The notes under the pieces are model-generated. The model was not told the origin of the DNA. It saw only the letters and a list, made by a program, of their open reading frames with translations, and searched no databases. Made by a program: the position numbers and the translations under genes. This document shows positions 1-8,220 of a DNA stretch of 12,538 nt, in pieces. How positions within the stretch are numbered: position 1 is the first letter of the stretch; the number at the start of each line of letters is the position of its first letter. This stretch comes from Clostridiales bacterium (GTDB lineage Bacteria; Bacillota; Clostridia; Peptostreptococcales; BM714): the NCBI GenBank assembly GCA_002869095.1, contig PKTO01000301.1, positions 1 to 12,538 on the forward strand, in the 5' to 3' direction.

Positions 1-536
1 CGGATGCCTTTTTTGCCAAGCTCTTTGCACCATGTCTTGGTCATTCCGATAACGCCCCATTTGCAGGCGGCATAGTTGGTTTGACCGAAATTGCCGTAAA
101 GGCCGACAACAGAAGATGCGCTGAGTATTACTCCGCCTGTGCCCTGCTCAAGCATTTGGAGAGCTGCGGCCTGTCCGCAAAGATATACGCCCTTGAGGTT
201 TACGTTTATAACCTTGTCAAAGTCCGCTTCGGGCATTTTCTTGAGCTGGTTGTCAGCAGTGATTCCCGCATTGTTGACTATTATATCGAGCTTTCCGAAA
301 GCCTCCACCGTGTCGGCAACCATCTTGTCGACAGCTTCCTTGCTTGTGACATTGACATTCAGTCCGATTGCTTCTCCGCCCGCAGCCTTGATTTCAGCAA
401 CAGTTTTTTCAACATCGGCCATGTTCATGTCGGCAACCGCAACTTTTGCGCCCTCTGCGGCGAATTTCTTTGCTGTAGCGGCCCCTATTCCTCTTCCTCC
501 GCCGGTAACAATACCAACTTTTCCTTCAAGTCTCAT
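1..536 (-). CDS. SDR-family 3-oxoacyl-(CoA/ACP) reductase, FabG/PhbB-like; 3' end beyond window
   Basis: Short-chain dehydrogenase interconverting a 3-oxoacyl thioester and the (R)-3-hydroxyacyl thioester in the cytoplasm. The 178 visible residues contain the Rossmann motif TGGGRGIG (11-18), NNAG (88-91), Asn113, and the catalytic Ser142-Tyr155-Lys159 with the family's 13-residue Ser-Tyr spacing. The active-site string is YAACK, with Cys where Ser is common. Asp36 at the end of the second beta strand suggests NAD(H) rather than NADP(H) use (inference). About 70 C-terminal residues of a roughly 245-residue family are off the left edge. The ATG at 536 follows AAGGAGGGG by 5 bases. It is the third visible gene of the sigma-54 operon that starts with the CoA transferase, 75 bp after the permease gene. 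The middle region (GITADNQLKKMPEADFDK) resembles FabG/PhbB more than 3-hydroxybutyrate dehydrogenase BdhA. CoA thioesters are a more likely substrate than ACP thioesters given the neighbours. I am sure of the family and less sure of the substrate. Confidence 0.9.
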   Translation of the reverse strand, partial: MRLEGKVGIVTGGGRGIGAATAKKFAAEGAKVAVADMNMADVEKTVAEIKAAGGEAIGLNVNVTSKEAVDKMVADTVEAFGKLDIIVNNAGITADNQLKKMPEADFDKVINVNLKGVYLCGQAAALQMLEQGTGGVILSASSVVGLYGNFGQTNYAACKWGVIGMTKTWCKELGKKGI

Positions 537-611
537 TAAAACCCCTCCTTATTAAATTTTTCTGTATTTAAACAAATTTCAATTGCAATCTTTTATTAAA
601 ATCTTTCAGGA

Positions 612-1985
612 TCAAACAACGCCCATTGTTGCGAAAACAATTGCAATTGCTGTGGCTATAATAGGTATGACAACCGTGCACATTCCGATGTCAGCATAGG
701 ATTCCCTGTGCGACAATCCGCATATTCCAAGAAGCGTTATGACTGCTCCGTTATGAGGCAAGCTGTCCAAGCCGCCGCAGGCCATTGCAGCTATTCTGTG
801 GAAGGCCGCCGGGTCGATTCCGAGAGCCAAAGCCTTTTGCATGTATATGTCTCCAAGAGCGCCGAGCGCTATGCTCATTCCGCCTGATGCCGAGCCTGTG
901 ATACCTGCCAAGACACTGGTTGAAACAGCCAGCGAGATAAGCGGTGTCCCCGGTATTGCCAGGATTGCAGTCTTGACGAGCGCGAATGCTCCCAAAGTCT
1001 TGATTACGTTTCCGTAACCTACTTCTGAAGATGTGTTTACGATAGCAAGAAGCGAACCGAATGCGCCTTGGTTGACACAATTCTTGACATCGCCGATTTT
1101 GTTTTTGAAAAGAAGAATTGTCAAAATAACGGCTGCTACGAGTGAGATTATGATGCTCCAAATTCCTCTTACCTTGGCAATCGATGTTCCGTAATCAGCC
1201 AGATAAGCCGCTTCCATGTTTGCGAAAACAAACTTGGTGAGAACAAAGTTGAGGCCCAAGACCAAGAATATGGGAAGAAGCGCCATCATGAGGCTTGGAA
1301 GCTCATCATAAGCAATTTCCTTGATATTTTCGTTGGGATGGTCTCCATAGCCTTCGCCCTTTGCCATGGCCGCCTTCGATCTTCTTTGAAGCCAGAATAC
1401 GCCGCCGCCGAACATTACTGCCGCGCCTATGAGCCCGAGGAACGGTGCCGCCCAAGGAGTAGTCTCAAAGAAAGGCATCGGTATTGCGTTTTGTATTTGC
1501 GGAGTTCCGGGAAGCGCCGTCATTGTGAATGTGAAAGATCCAAGCGCTATTGCAGCTGGTATGAATCTTTTCGGAACTTCAGCTTCTCTGAAAAGAGCTG
1601 CCGCGATCGGATAAACAGCGAAAGCAACAACGAAAAGCGAAACTCCACCGTATGTAAGGATTCCGCAGGAAAGAACGACTGCAGTGATGGCTTTTCCTTT
1701 TCCCAATTTATCGGTGATTCCATGGGCAATCGCTTTTGCAGCTCCGGACTCGTCCATCAATTTGCCGAATATGGCTCCCAAGAGGAAGAGCGGAAAGTAT
1801 GCCTTTGCGTATCCTGCAAATGCAGTCATGAAAACTTCCGTATAACTTGCCATAAGCGGAACGTCTCCGGACATAAGTGCTGCCAGTCCTGCGAGAATCG
1901 GGGCCAAAATCAAAACCGTGATACCTCTATAAGCAAGATACATCAATAAACCCAGAGATATGATAATTCCAAATATTCCTAACAT
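612..1985 (-). CDS. GntP-family permease (gluconate/organic-acid transporter type)
   Basis: Integral membrane transporter of 457 residues, a usual length for the GntP family (gluconate:H+ symporters and relatives that carry hydroxy acids and short organic acids). The protein is hydrophobic throughout, with about a dozen likely transmembrane helices. One longer hydrophilic loop lies near residues 200-230 (QRRSKAAMAKGEGYGDHPNE), as expected between two halves. Glycine/serine-rich re-entrant stretches such as GITGSASGGMSIALGALG (about 360-380) and the DSLPHNGAV segment (about 405-415) are typical of the family. The ATG at 1985 follows AAGGAG. The gene sits 78 bp after the CoA transferase stop and 75 bp before the SDR gene, with no terminator visible in either gap, so the three are probably one transcript. 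Substrate inference: GntP-type permeases next to 3-hydroxybutyrate dehydrogenase and a sigma-54 activator occur in pseudomonad 3-hydroxybutyrate clusters, so a short hydroxy or keto acid is likelier here than gluconate. Confidence 0.88.
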   Translation of the reverse strand: MLGIFGIIISLGLLMYLAYRGITVLILAPILAGLAALMSGDVPLMASYTEVFMTAFAGYAKAYFPLFLLGAIFGKLMDESGAAKAIAHGITDKLGKGKAITAVVLSCGILTYGGVSLFVVAFAVYPIAAALFREAEVPKRFIPAAIALGSFTFTMTALPGTPQIQNAIPMPFFETTPWAAPFLGLIGAAVMFGGGVFWLQRRSKAAMAKGEGYGDHPNENIKEIAYDELPSLMMALLPIFLVLGLNFVLTKFVFANMEAAYLADYGTSIAKVRGIWSIIISLVAAVILTILLFKNKIGDVKNCVNQGAFGSLLAIVNTSSEVGYGNVIKTLGAFALVKTAILAIPGTPLISLAVSTSVLAGITGSASGGMSIALGALGDIYMQKALALGIDPAAFHRIAAMACGGLDSLPHNGAVITLLGICGLSHRESYADIGMCTVVIPIIATAIAIVFATMGVV

Positions 1986-2063
1986 GGTTTTTCTCCTTTT
2001 TTATTTTTTCCCCCTACAACGTTTTTACATTTTTATATCCCGTATTTATGTCTGGAAGTCTTT

Positions 2064-3614
2064 CTATATTTCCAGCCCCATCAATCCCTCTTTGAATATT
2101 GCCGGATTCATTTCTTTCAGGTCTTCCGCAACAATCGGTTCAAAATCCATCAAATCGAGAACTTGCGTTTTCAAGTCTATTCCAGGGGCTATTTCAGTCA
2201 GTGTAAGCCCCTCTTTTCTGAGTTCGAATACAGCTCTCTCCGTAACATAAAGCACCGGTTGTCCAACTTCATTGGCATAGTCTCCGCTGAAGGTTACCTG
2301 TTCAACCTCTTTGATGAATTTTTTGAATCTTCCTTCATTTTCAATGACAAGCTTTCCGTTGTCGGCCTTAACCTTAAGTCCGCCAGCCATGAAAGTTCCA
2401 CAGTAAACGACTTTCTTTGCATTTTGTGTTATGTTTATGAATCCTCCGCAACCGGCTATCTTGGGTCCGAATTTGGAAACATTGATATTTCCTCCAAAGT
2501 CGCACTGGGCAAGCCCGAGGAATGCAACATCGAGTCCTCCACCGTCATAAAAGTCAAACTGGTACGGCTGGTCTATTATGCACTGGGCATTTATGCTCGC
2601 TCCAAAGCTCAGTCCTCCTGCGGGAACTCCGCCGATAGGTCCAGCCTCTACAGTAAGAACCATTTCATCTCCGCAGCCTTCTTCATTGGCTACAGCAGCA
2701 ACACCCTCCGGAACTCCTATTCCCAAGTTCACTTTGGAGTTTGGCACCAATTCCATGGCCGCCCTTCTGGCAATCATTTTTCTTTCATTGAGTTTCATGG
2801 CTTTGATTCCATCAAGCGGCATGCGTATATCGCCACAGTAAGCAGGATTGAACTGCTCCGCAAAAGTCTGCATATGGTTTTCAGCTTCAGCTGCTACAAC
2901 CGCATCCACATATATTCCCGGAATCTTCACATCATGAGGATGCAAGCTTCCATTTTCCACGACTTTCTGAACCTGAACTATTACTTTTCCTCCCGAATTG
3001 GTTACCGCTTGAGCTATCGAAAGATTCTCAAGAAAAGCCGCTTCCTTTTCGAGTGTGATGTTGCCGAATTCATCGGCATATGTTCCCCTTATAAGGGCCA
3101 CATCAATCGGGAAAGCCTTGTACAGCAGCCTTTCCTTGCCTGTGATTTCCACCACTTCCACTACATCTTCCTTTGTCATCTCATTGAGCTTTCCACCCTC
3201 CAAACGGGGGTCGACAAACGTCTTGAGCCCTACATGAGTGATTGTTCCGATTTTACCCGCCGCAATGTCCCTGAACATATGCGATATTACACCCTGCGGG
3301 AGATTGTAGGCCTCAATCTTGTTTTCAAGCGCAAGCTTCTGCATTTTTGGAGCCAAGCCCCAATGGCCGCCGATAACTTTTTTTATGAGTCCTTCGTGTC
3401 CCAAATGATTGAGTCCCCGCTCCGCGCCGTCGCCCTGTCCGGCCGCGTATACGAGACCGAGATTTTTCGGCGATCCGTCTTCCACGAATCTTTTTTCAAG
3501 TGCCTTTGTCAATTCTTCCGGGTGCCCGTTTCCTACGAACCCGCCGGTTGCCACCATGTCTCCATCTTTTATCAGAGCTACGGCAGCTTCAGCTGTCATG
3601 ACCTTCGATTTCAA
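2064..3614 (-). CDS. Fused alpha/beta acyl-CoA:carboxylate CoA-transferase (YdiF/propionate CoA-transferase type)
   Basis: Class I CoA transferase with both subunits in one chain. It moves CoA from an acyl-CoA such as acetyl-CoA to a free short-chain acid through a glutamyl-CoA thioester. From the TTG start the protein has 516 residues, close to the 517-531 of YdiF and clostridial propionate CoA-transferase. The N-terminal half carries [19 protein letters not shown], and the C-terminal half carries VEAGPIGG with the presumed catalytic Glu323, followed by glycine-rich [19 protein letters not shown]. Start choice: an in-frame GTG at 3647 would add 11 residues, but it has no ribosome site and falls at the predicted sigma-54 transcription start. 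The TTG at 3614 lies 7 bases after AAAGGAGGG (3621-3629) and begins [18 protein letters not shown], where the family normally begins. It is the first gene of the sigma-54 operon. Substrate (3-hydroxybutyrate, acetoacetate, propionate, etc.) cannot be read from sequence. Confidence 0.93.
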   Translation of the reverse strand: MKSKVMTAEAAVALIKDGDMVATGGFVGNGHPEELTKALEKRFVEDGSPKNLGLVYAAGQGDGAERGLNHLGHEGLIKKVIGGHWGLAPKMQKLALENKIEAYNLPQGVISHMFRDIAAGKIGTITHVGLKTFVDPRLEGGKLNEMTKEDVVEVVEITGKERLLYKAFPIDVALIRGTYADEFGNITLEKEAAFLENLSIAQAVTNSGGKVIVQVQKVVENGSLHPHDVKIPGIYVDAVVAAEAENHMQTFAEQFNPAYCGDIRMPLDGIKAMKLNERKMIARRAAMELVPNSKVNLGIGVPEGVAAVANEEGCGDEMVLTVEAGPIGGVPAGGLSFGASINAQCIIDQPYQFDFYDGGGLDVAFLGLAQCDFGGNINVSKFGPKIAGCGGFINITQNAKKVVYCGTFMAGGLKVKADNGKLVIENEGRFKKFIKEVEQVTFSGDYANEVGQPVLYVTERAVFELRKEGLTLTEIAPGIDLKTQVLDLMDFEPIVAEDLKEMNPAIFKEGLMGLEI

Positions 3615-3657
3615 ACTGTTCCCTCCTTTATGTATTTTTTGTCGCACCTATATATCA

Positions 3658-3674
3658 AGCAAATATTATGCCAA
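3658..3674 (-). promoter_or_regulatory. Sigma-54 (-24/-12) promoter of the CoA-transferase operon
   Basis: On the minus strand the element reads TTGGCATAATATTTGCT, with GG (3672-3671) and GC (3660-3659) separated by exactly 10 bases, as RpoN promoters require. The expected start of transcription is about 3647, giving a leader of about 33 bases to the TTG start at 3614. The activator gene lies directly upstream and a dyad enhancer is centred 144 bp upstream of the GG. Confidence 0.88.
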
Positions 3675-3715
3675 TATTCAAAGAAACGCATATTGCGCGA
3701 CACTTCAAATCAAAA

Positions 3716-3759
3716 GCAGCCATAAAGCCGATTTTGACGCCTTCGGCTTTAATGGCTGC
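3716..3759 (-). terminator. Intrinsic terminator after the sigma-54 activator gene (probably bidirectional)
   Basis: Arms 3716-3731 and 3743-3759 pair over 16 bp with a single bulged base around an 11-base loop. On the minus strand the hairpin is followed by TTTTGATTT, which would end transcription of the activator gene. On the plus strand it is followed by seven T (3761-3767), so it can also stop antisense transcription. It stands between the enhancer dyad (3808-3824) and the sigma-54 promoter (3658-3674). Confidence 0.85.
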
Positions 3760-3807
3760 ATTTTTTTGAAAAATACAAATACGCCCTTTGCGTTCACATT
3801 GACTACA

Positions 3808-3824
3808 TGTAAACATTGTTTACA
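3808..3824. promoter_or_regulatory. Enhancer (UAS) dyad for the sigma-54 activator, operon B copy
   Basis: The sequence TGTAAACATTGTTTACA is a perfect 7-3-7 inverted repeat that begins 3 bases beyond the activator stop codon. The same dyad with a different 3-base centre occurs at 9218-9234. The flanks are also shared (ACA before, CTC or CTT after). Position, symmetry and proximity to the activator gene fit a binding site for its Fis-type helix-turn-helix. Binding by this activator is an inference. Confidence 0.82.
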
Positions 3825-3826
3825 CT

Positions 3827-5545
3827 CTATTGTTGCAGATATCTCTCCAAACGGTAGCGTTCTATCTTGGCATAAAGACAAGTCCTGCTTATCCCCAAAA
3901 TTCTCGCCGCCTTGTTTTTGTTGCCTTCGTGCTCAATAAGGGTTTTCTTTATAATCTCCTTTTCTATGTCCGCCAGAATTTCCTTCAACTGTCCATCCGG
4001 ACATGCGTATGTCCTTGCATTTTGGGCTAAAAGTTTCTGTGGGAAGTGCTCGGGCCTTATGAGCAAATCGCTTTCCAGCATATTGAGGGCCCTTTCAATA
4101 ATATTTTCGAGTTCCCTCGCGTTTCCGGGCCAGTCATATGCAACTAGATGCTTAAGTGCTTCAGCCGAAATCCCCTCGACATGAACCCCAAGCCTGGTTT
4201 CAACCTTTTTCATCAAGTTTTTTGCAATTATCTCAATGTCCTCTTTTCTTTCCCTCAGAGAAGGGAGCCTTAGCCTTACAACGTTCAGCCTGTAATAGAG
4301 GTCCTCTCTGAAAGTTCCCTCGTCCACCATTTTTTCGATGTCCCGGTTTGTTGCCGCAATGACGCGCACATCAAGCTCATGAATCTTGTTGCCTCCGACG
4401 GATTCAATTTCTTTCTCCTGTATCACCCTTAGGAGCTTTGCCTGCATTTTGAGAGGCATGTCGCCTATTTCATCAAGAAAAATGGTTCCCTTGTCGGCCA
4501 AAAGGAATTTTCCTCTTTTGCCGCCCTTTCTGGCTCCTGTGAAAGCCCCCTCCTCGTATCCGAAAAGTTCGGACTCAAGCAACTCCGCAGGTATTGCGGC
4601 GCAGTTGATTTTCACAAAAGGGCCAAGACGGCGATCGCTGTCGCTGTGGATTGCATGGGCGAAAAGCTCTTTTCCTGTACCGCTTTCCCCGGTTATGAGG
4701 ACATTGGAATTTGTTTTGGTCGCCCTCTGGGCAATCCTCTTGACATCGTTTATCTTCCTGCTTATTCCGGCAATATTGTCAAAAGAGTATTTTGCCGTCC
4801 GCTCCTTTCCCAGCTCGCTTTTATAGTACTCGACTTCCTTTTCAAGGACATTGAGTTTTTTGTTCAGAAAATCCAATTCACTTATGTCCTTTAGCACTAC
4901 CTTACCTATCGCCCCATAGATCTTTCCATCTTTTTTGAGAGGCATCCTCATTGCTATCATCTTGTTGTCGCCTATCTGCTGGATGTCCCCGAATTCCTTT
5001 TCACCGGTCTTGAGAACTATGTCCATCCGAGTGTTTTCTATTACGTCCCAAACGTATTTGCCTTCCGGATTTAGGTCACCTATGAATTCCTTGTATCCCT
5101 TGCTCATCATCACTATCTTCGCATCCTCGTCAACTACCACCATCCACTCGTTGAATGTGTTGAGAAGGGTGTTTACGATGTTTATGTAGATTTCATCCTC
5201 TTCGAGCTTGTTGCTCATTATTTTAAAATCGGTGACATCCCTGAAAAAGGAAACTGCTCCCAGTATTTCGCCCGCTTCCTTGACCGGATATCTGTTGACT
5301 CTGAAAAACTTGCCGTTTTCCTCGAAAAGCTCTCCTATTTCCTTTTCACCCGTCTCCATGACCCTGCAGATTCCGCAATTCTTTATTACTTCCGAAAGGT
5401 TTTTTCCTATCGCCTCCTCCCACTCTATCCCGAGGAGTTTTACCGCTTTTTCGTTGAAAATCGTAATTTTTTTATGTCTGTCGACACATACTATTGCGTC
5501 AGTAGTATTGTCCAGCACAGCATTGAAAATCATTCTGTCATTCAA
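3827..5545 (-). CDS. Sigma-54-dependent transcriptional activator (PAS-PAS-AAA+-Fis HTH)
   Basis: Cytoplasmic enhancer-binding protein that drives open-complex formation by RpoN polymerase. Domains, numbered from the TTG at 5545 (572 residues): PAS 1 about 4-105, PAS 2 about 120-220, a charged helical linker about 222-250, AAA+ about 255-480, and Fis-type helix-turn-helix about 530-567. Visible motifs are Walker A GESGTGKE (286-293), the sigma-54 contact loop GAFTGA (333-338), Walker B IFLDEIGD (355-362), and [18 protein letters not shown] in the DNA-binding domain. All are intact. There is no response-regulator receiver domain, so the signal is probably a small molecule or redox state sensed by the PAS domains. 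PAS 1 carries CGIC (Cys57, Cys60). Start choice: an upstream TTG at 5569 has no ribosome site, whereas the TTG at 5545 follows GGGGGTGGAG closely. The ATG at 5533 is a third option. Its likely targets are the two dyads and three sigma-54 promoters in this window (inference). It resembles HbcR-type activators in context, but orthology was not tested. Confidence 0.93.
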   Translation of the reverse strand: MNDRMIFNAVLDNTTDAIVCVDRHKKITIFNEKAVKLLGIEWEEAIGKNLSEVIKNCGICRVMETGEKEIGELFEENGKFFRVNRYPVKEAGEILGAVSFFRDVTDFKIMSNKLEEDEIYINIVNTLLNTFNEWMVVVDEDAKIVMMSKGYKEFIGDLNPEGKYVWDVIENTRMDIVLKTGEKEFGDIQQIGDNKMIAMRMPLKKDGKIYGAIGKVVLKDISELDFLNKKLNVLEKEVEYYKSELGKERTAKYSFDNIAGISRKINDVKRIAQRATKTNSNVLITGESGTGKELFAHAIHSDSDRRLGPFVKINCAAIPAELLESELFGYEEGAFTGARKGGKRGKFLLADKGTIFLDEIGDMPLKMQAKLLRVIQEKEIESVGGNKIHELDVRVIAATNRDIEKMVDEGTFREDLYYRLNVVRLRLPSLRERKEDIEIIAKNLMKKVETRLGVHVEGISAEALKHLVAYDWPGNARELENIIERALNMLESDLLIRPEHFPQKLLAQNARTYACPDGQLKEILADIEKEIIKKTLIEHEGNKNKAARILGISRTCLYAKIERYRLERYLQQ

Positions 5546-5622
5546 AATTCTCCACCCCCAAAATTTCAACGGTTCTTTTTATGTAAATTTTGAACTATCC
5601 AAACAATTAGAAACATAGGGTA

Positions 5623-5631
5623 ATTATATCA
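5623..5631 (-). promoter_or_regulatory. Sigma-A extended -10 promoter of the activator gene
   Basis: The minus strand reads TGATATAAT, a perfect TATAAT hexamer with the TGn extension. No good -35 box is seen at 17 bases, which is tolerated by extended -10 promoters. Transcription would start near 5616, about 70 bases before the TTG start at 5545. It lies just downstream of the terminator of the thiolase operon, so the activator has its own constitutive-type transcript. Confidence 0.65.
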
Positions 5632-5667
5632 CAATTTTCAAACAATTTTAGTGCCTCCTCCGTATTT

Positions 5668-5701
5668 TCAAAAAAGCAAAAATGCCAATCCTGGATTGAC
5701 A
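5668..5701 (-). terminator. Intrinsic terminator of the hbd-thiolase operon
   Basis: On the minus strand TGTCAATC and GATTGGCA form an 8-bp stem (one G-T pair) with a 3-base loop (5683-5701), followed by TTTTTGCTTTTTT (tail to 5671). It lies about 120 bp after the stop of the SCP2-type thiolase gene and before the activator promoter. The remaining bases 5702-5819 hold nothing I recognise beyond a weak GCAAGG/CCTTGT hairpin without a T tract. Confidence 0.72.
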
Positions 5702-5819
5702 ATTTTTGCATATGTTCCAACTATTATGGGGGTTTATTTCAAACTTCGGCGACAGCCATAGGCGTTCATTATGTACATGCCGCACAAGGATACCCCTTGC
5801 CCGCCGCCAAAGCCGAAAA

Positions 5820-7010
5820 CTATTTTATGCGTTTGTAAACCAATGCGTAGCAGCTTGCCGAGCTTCCGCCGACATTGAACGTCAATCCCGTTTCAGCGTC
5901 CTTTTTCTGTATGCCTACGGCTTTTCCAAGAAGCTGCCTTGTTGCAAGAACCGCCATCGAAACACCCGTTGTGCCGACAGGATGGCCTTTGGCCTTAAGC
6001 CCGCCCGAAAGATTGACCGGGAGCTTGCCGTCACGGAAAACTATGCCCTCTTCGAGCGCAAGGTGTCCCATTCCGCCTTCTTTGATTCCCATCGCTTCAT
6101 AGGCAAGCAATTCATTTATAGTGAAGCAGTCGTGAACTTCTGCAAAATCCAGGTCGTCGACTGTTATTCCGGCTTTTGCGTACGCCTTTTGAATTGCCAG
6201 TTTTCCGGCGGTAAGTTCGTAATCCGCGCGTTTGCCTGAAACGAGACTGAGGTAATCGGTGGTATGGCCTATGGCAGAAATTTCTACAACCTCTTCCATT
6301 GTTTTTAACGCATTCTCAGTCTTGGTAAGCACCATAGCCGCGGCTCCGTCGGAAACAAGAGAACAGTCGAAGAGCCTTAGAGGATCCGCTATTATGGGAT
6401 TCTTCCTGTCTTCCTTGCCCAGTATCTTTTCGGCGGTTATGTTCATCGGCATATGGGCCAGCGGGTTTTCAACCGCATTGGTATGGTTCTTGGCAGCTAT
6501 TTGAGCGAATGTGTTTCTCATCATTTCCAATGAATAGTCATAATGCTTCATATACCCTTTTGCATATTCCGCGAAGAGTCCCGGGAAAGTCATCCCGTTC
6601 GCTCCCTCATCCGGCCAGTAGGATGCCGTCGCAAGGGCATGGGTGACGCCACGGGTGTCCAATGATGTCATTTTCTCCGCGCCGATTACGAGGGCGTAAT
6701 CGATTTCTCCAGCTTCCAATGCATAGGATGCCATCTCAATTGCCGCCGACCCGGATGCGCATGCGTTCTCGAGACGCGTGGAGGGCTTGAATCTGAGCCC
6801 CGGGTCGATATCTACGACCATGGCTCCAAGATGCTCCTGGTTTACAAATTGCCCAGCCGAAAAGTTGCCTAGGAATACTGCGCCAATCGCATCCGCTTCA
6901 ATGCCGGAGTCCTTCAGCGCTCCCCGTCCGGCATTCAAGATCAAGTCGTATATTGTTTCTTCCAAAGCTCCAAACTTGCTGTGGTATGTTCCGATTACAC
7001 TGATGCTCAT
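5820..7010 (-). CDS. SCP2-type thiolase (acetyl-CoA C-acyltransferase family)
   Basis: Thiolase-fold enzyme of 396 residues, expected to cleave a 3-oxoacyl-CoA or to condense acyl-CoAs. Nucleophile Cys84 lies in ENACASGSAA. His343 lies in the GHP motif of NLSGGLKAKGHPVGTTG. HDCF (293-296) replaces the NEAF motif of classical thiolases. In the SCP2/SCPx group the second catalytic cysteine comes from this HDCF motif (here Cys295), and the C-terminal CxG motif is absent. This protein agrees: it ends in GGSSASCYALVYK. There is no C-terminal sterol-carrier domain. The ATG at 7010 follows AGGAGG, which overlaps the stop of the upstream thiolase gene; the gap is 10 bp, so the two are translated from one mRNA. 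Such thiolases are often encoded beside a DUF35 zinc-ribbon/OB-fold partner, but none is present here. The substrate is unknown, perhaps longer or branched 3-oxoacyl-CoA compared with its neighbour. Confidence 0.9.
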   Translation of the reverse strand: MSISVIGTYHSKFGALEETIYDLILNAGRGALKDSGIEADAIGAVFLGNFSAGQFVNQEHLGAMVVDIDPGLRFKPSTRLENACASGSAAIEMASYALEAGEIDYALVIGAEKMTSLDTRGVTHALATASYWPDEGANGMTFPGLFAEYAKGYMKHYDYSLEMMRNTFAQIAAKNHTNAVENPLAHMPMNITAEKILGKEDRKNPIIADPLRLFDCSLVSDGAAAMVLTKTENALKTMEEVVEISAIGHTTDYLSLVSGKRADYELTAGKLAIQKAYAKAGITVDDLDFAEVHDCFTINELLAYEAMGIKEGGMGHLALEEGIVFRDGKLPVNLSGGLKAKGHPVGTTGVSMAVLATRQLLGKAVGIQKKDAETGLTFNVGGSSASCYALVYKRIK

Positions 7011-7020
7011 TTTTTTCCTC

Positions 7021-8202
7021 CTATGACCGTTTTACAATTACAGCTTCGCCCATTCCTCCGCCTATGCAAAGTGTGGCCAAACCGTATTTGCTTTCGCGCT
7101 TCTGCATTTCATAAAGAAGCGTTACAAGTATTCTTGCTCCGGAGCACCCAATCGGATGTCCAAGCGCTATCGCCCCTCCATTTACATTGACTATGTCCGT
7201 GTTGAGGCCAAGATCTTTTACAACTGCAAGCGATTGGGCGGCAAATGCTTCGTTGGCCTCTATGAGATCCATGTCGTCCACTGCAAGGCCGGCAATCTCA
7301 AGCGCTTTTCTTGTAGCCGGAATTGGTCCGGTTCCCATTATGCTGGGGTCGACCCCTGCCGACGCATGCGAGACTATTGTTGCCAAGGGCTTTATTCCAA
7401 GCTCATCGGCCTTTTCCTTTGTCATTATTACGAGCGCAGCGGCTCCGTCGTTTATTCCGGATGCGTTTCCTGCTGTAACAGATCCGTCTTTCTTGAATGC
7501 GGGCCTGAGTTTGGCCAATTTTTCCGCTGTGCTTCCGAACTTTGGATGCTCGTCCGTGTCGAATACGATTGGGTCTTTCTTCCTTTGCGGTATTTCTATG
7601 GGAAGTATTTCGTCCTTGAATCTTCCCGATGTGATTGCCTTCTCGGCTCTGAGCTGGCTCTCGAGTGCAAAAGCATCCTGTCCTTGGCGGTCGAGTCCCC
7701 ATTGCTCGACTATGTTCTCAGCAGTCACGCCCATGTGGTATCCGTTGAATATCTCCCAAAGTCCGTCCATAACCATCGGATCGTACAATTCTCCGTTGCC
7801 CATTCTCTGTCCCCATCTGGCGTTCTTTACCAGGTATGGAGCCATGCTCATGTTTTCGGTTCCACCCGCAACAACTATCTCGCAATCGCCTGCGGCAATC
7901 TGCTGCATTGCCAGCGATACGGTCTTGAGGCCCGAACCGCAAATCATGTTGACGGTCCATGCAGGCACTTCGCATGGAATGCCGGCTTTTATAGCCGACT
8001 GCCTTCCTACTCCTTGTCCATATCCAGCCTGGAGCACGCAGCCGAAAATAACCTCGTCAACTTTTTCGGGTGCAACTTTTGCCCTTGACAAAGCTTCTTT
8101 TATTACAGCGGCGCCCATGTCCATGGGAGTGACTGTCTTAAGCGCTCCGCCGAAAGTTCCTATTGCCGTTCTGACTGCACTTGCAATAACTATTTCCTTC
8201 AT
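7021..8202 (-). CDS. thlA: Acetyl-CoA C-acetyltransferase (biosynthetic/degradative-type thiolase)
   Basis: Classical thiolase converting two acetyl-CoA to acetoacetyl-CoA and CoA, reversibly, in the cytoplasm. At 393 residues it has the usual length. Nucleophile Cys88 lies in [13 protein letters not shown] is at 317-320, the GHP motif has His349 ([16 protein letters not shown]), and the acid/base Cys379 lies in CIGGGMGEA. All catalytic positions of the tetrameric clostridial ThlA/AtoB/PhbA group are present. The ATG at 8202 follows GGAGGAG. The hbd stop is 18 bp upstream and the next thiolase 10 bp downstream, so it is the middle gene of a three-gene operon driven by the sigma-54 promoter at 9113-9129. 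In this context it would form or cleave the acetoacetyl-CoA handled by Hbd. The symbol thlA is used by family resemblance; atoB would serve equally. Confidence 0.95.
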   Translation of the reverse strand: MKEIVIASAVRTAIGTFGGALKTVTPMDMGAAVIKEALSRAKVAPEKVDEVIFGCVLQAGYGQGVGRQSAIKAGIPCEVPAWTVNMICGSGLKTVSLAMQQIAAGDCEIVVAGGTENMSMAPYLVKNARWGQRMGNGELYDPMVMDGLWEIFNGYHMGVTAENIVEQWGLDRQGQDAFALESQLRAEKAITSGRFKDEILPIEIPQRKKDPIVFDTDEHPKFGSTAEKLAKLRPAFKKDGSVTAGNASGINDGAAALVIMTKEKADELGIKPLATIVSHASAGVDPSIMGTGPIPATRKALEIAGLAVDDMDLIEANEAFAAQSLAVVKDLGLNTDIVNVNGGAIALGHPIGCSGARILVTLLYEMQKRESKYGLATLCIGGGMGEAVIVKRS

Positions 8203-8220
8203 GTTGACTCCTCCATTTTT

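Noticed and set aside
537..611. Possible separate promoter for the SDR gene in the 75-bp gap after the permease
   Set aside because: The gap is A/T-rich, but no convincing -35/-10 pair or GG-N10-GC element is present; only the ribosome site is clear.
2163..3725. Long plus-strand open frame (520 codons) opposite the CoA transferase
   Set aside because: It lies antisense to a gene with clear family motifs, its product is Ser/Phe/Tyr-rich without recognisable domains, and no ribosome site precedes it.
5676..5688. TTGGCATTTTTGC on the minus strand, looking like a fourth sigma-54 promoter before the activator gene
   Set aside because: GG and GC are only 7 bases apart instead of 10, and the sequence is part of a terminator stem and T tract.
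5696..5725. TTGACA followed by A/T-rich DNA on the plus strand as a sigma-A promoter
   Set aside because: The only TATAAT-like hexamer is about 20 bases away and no plus-strand gene follows.
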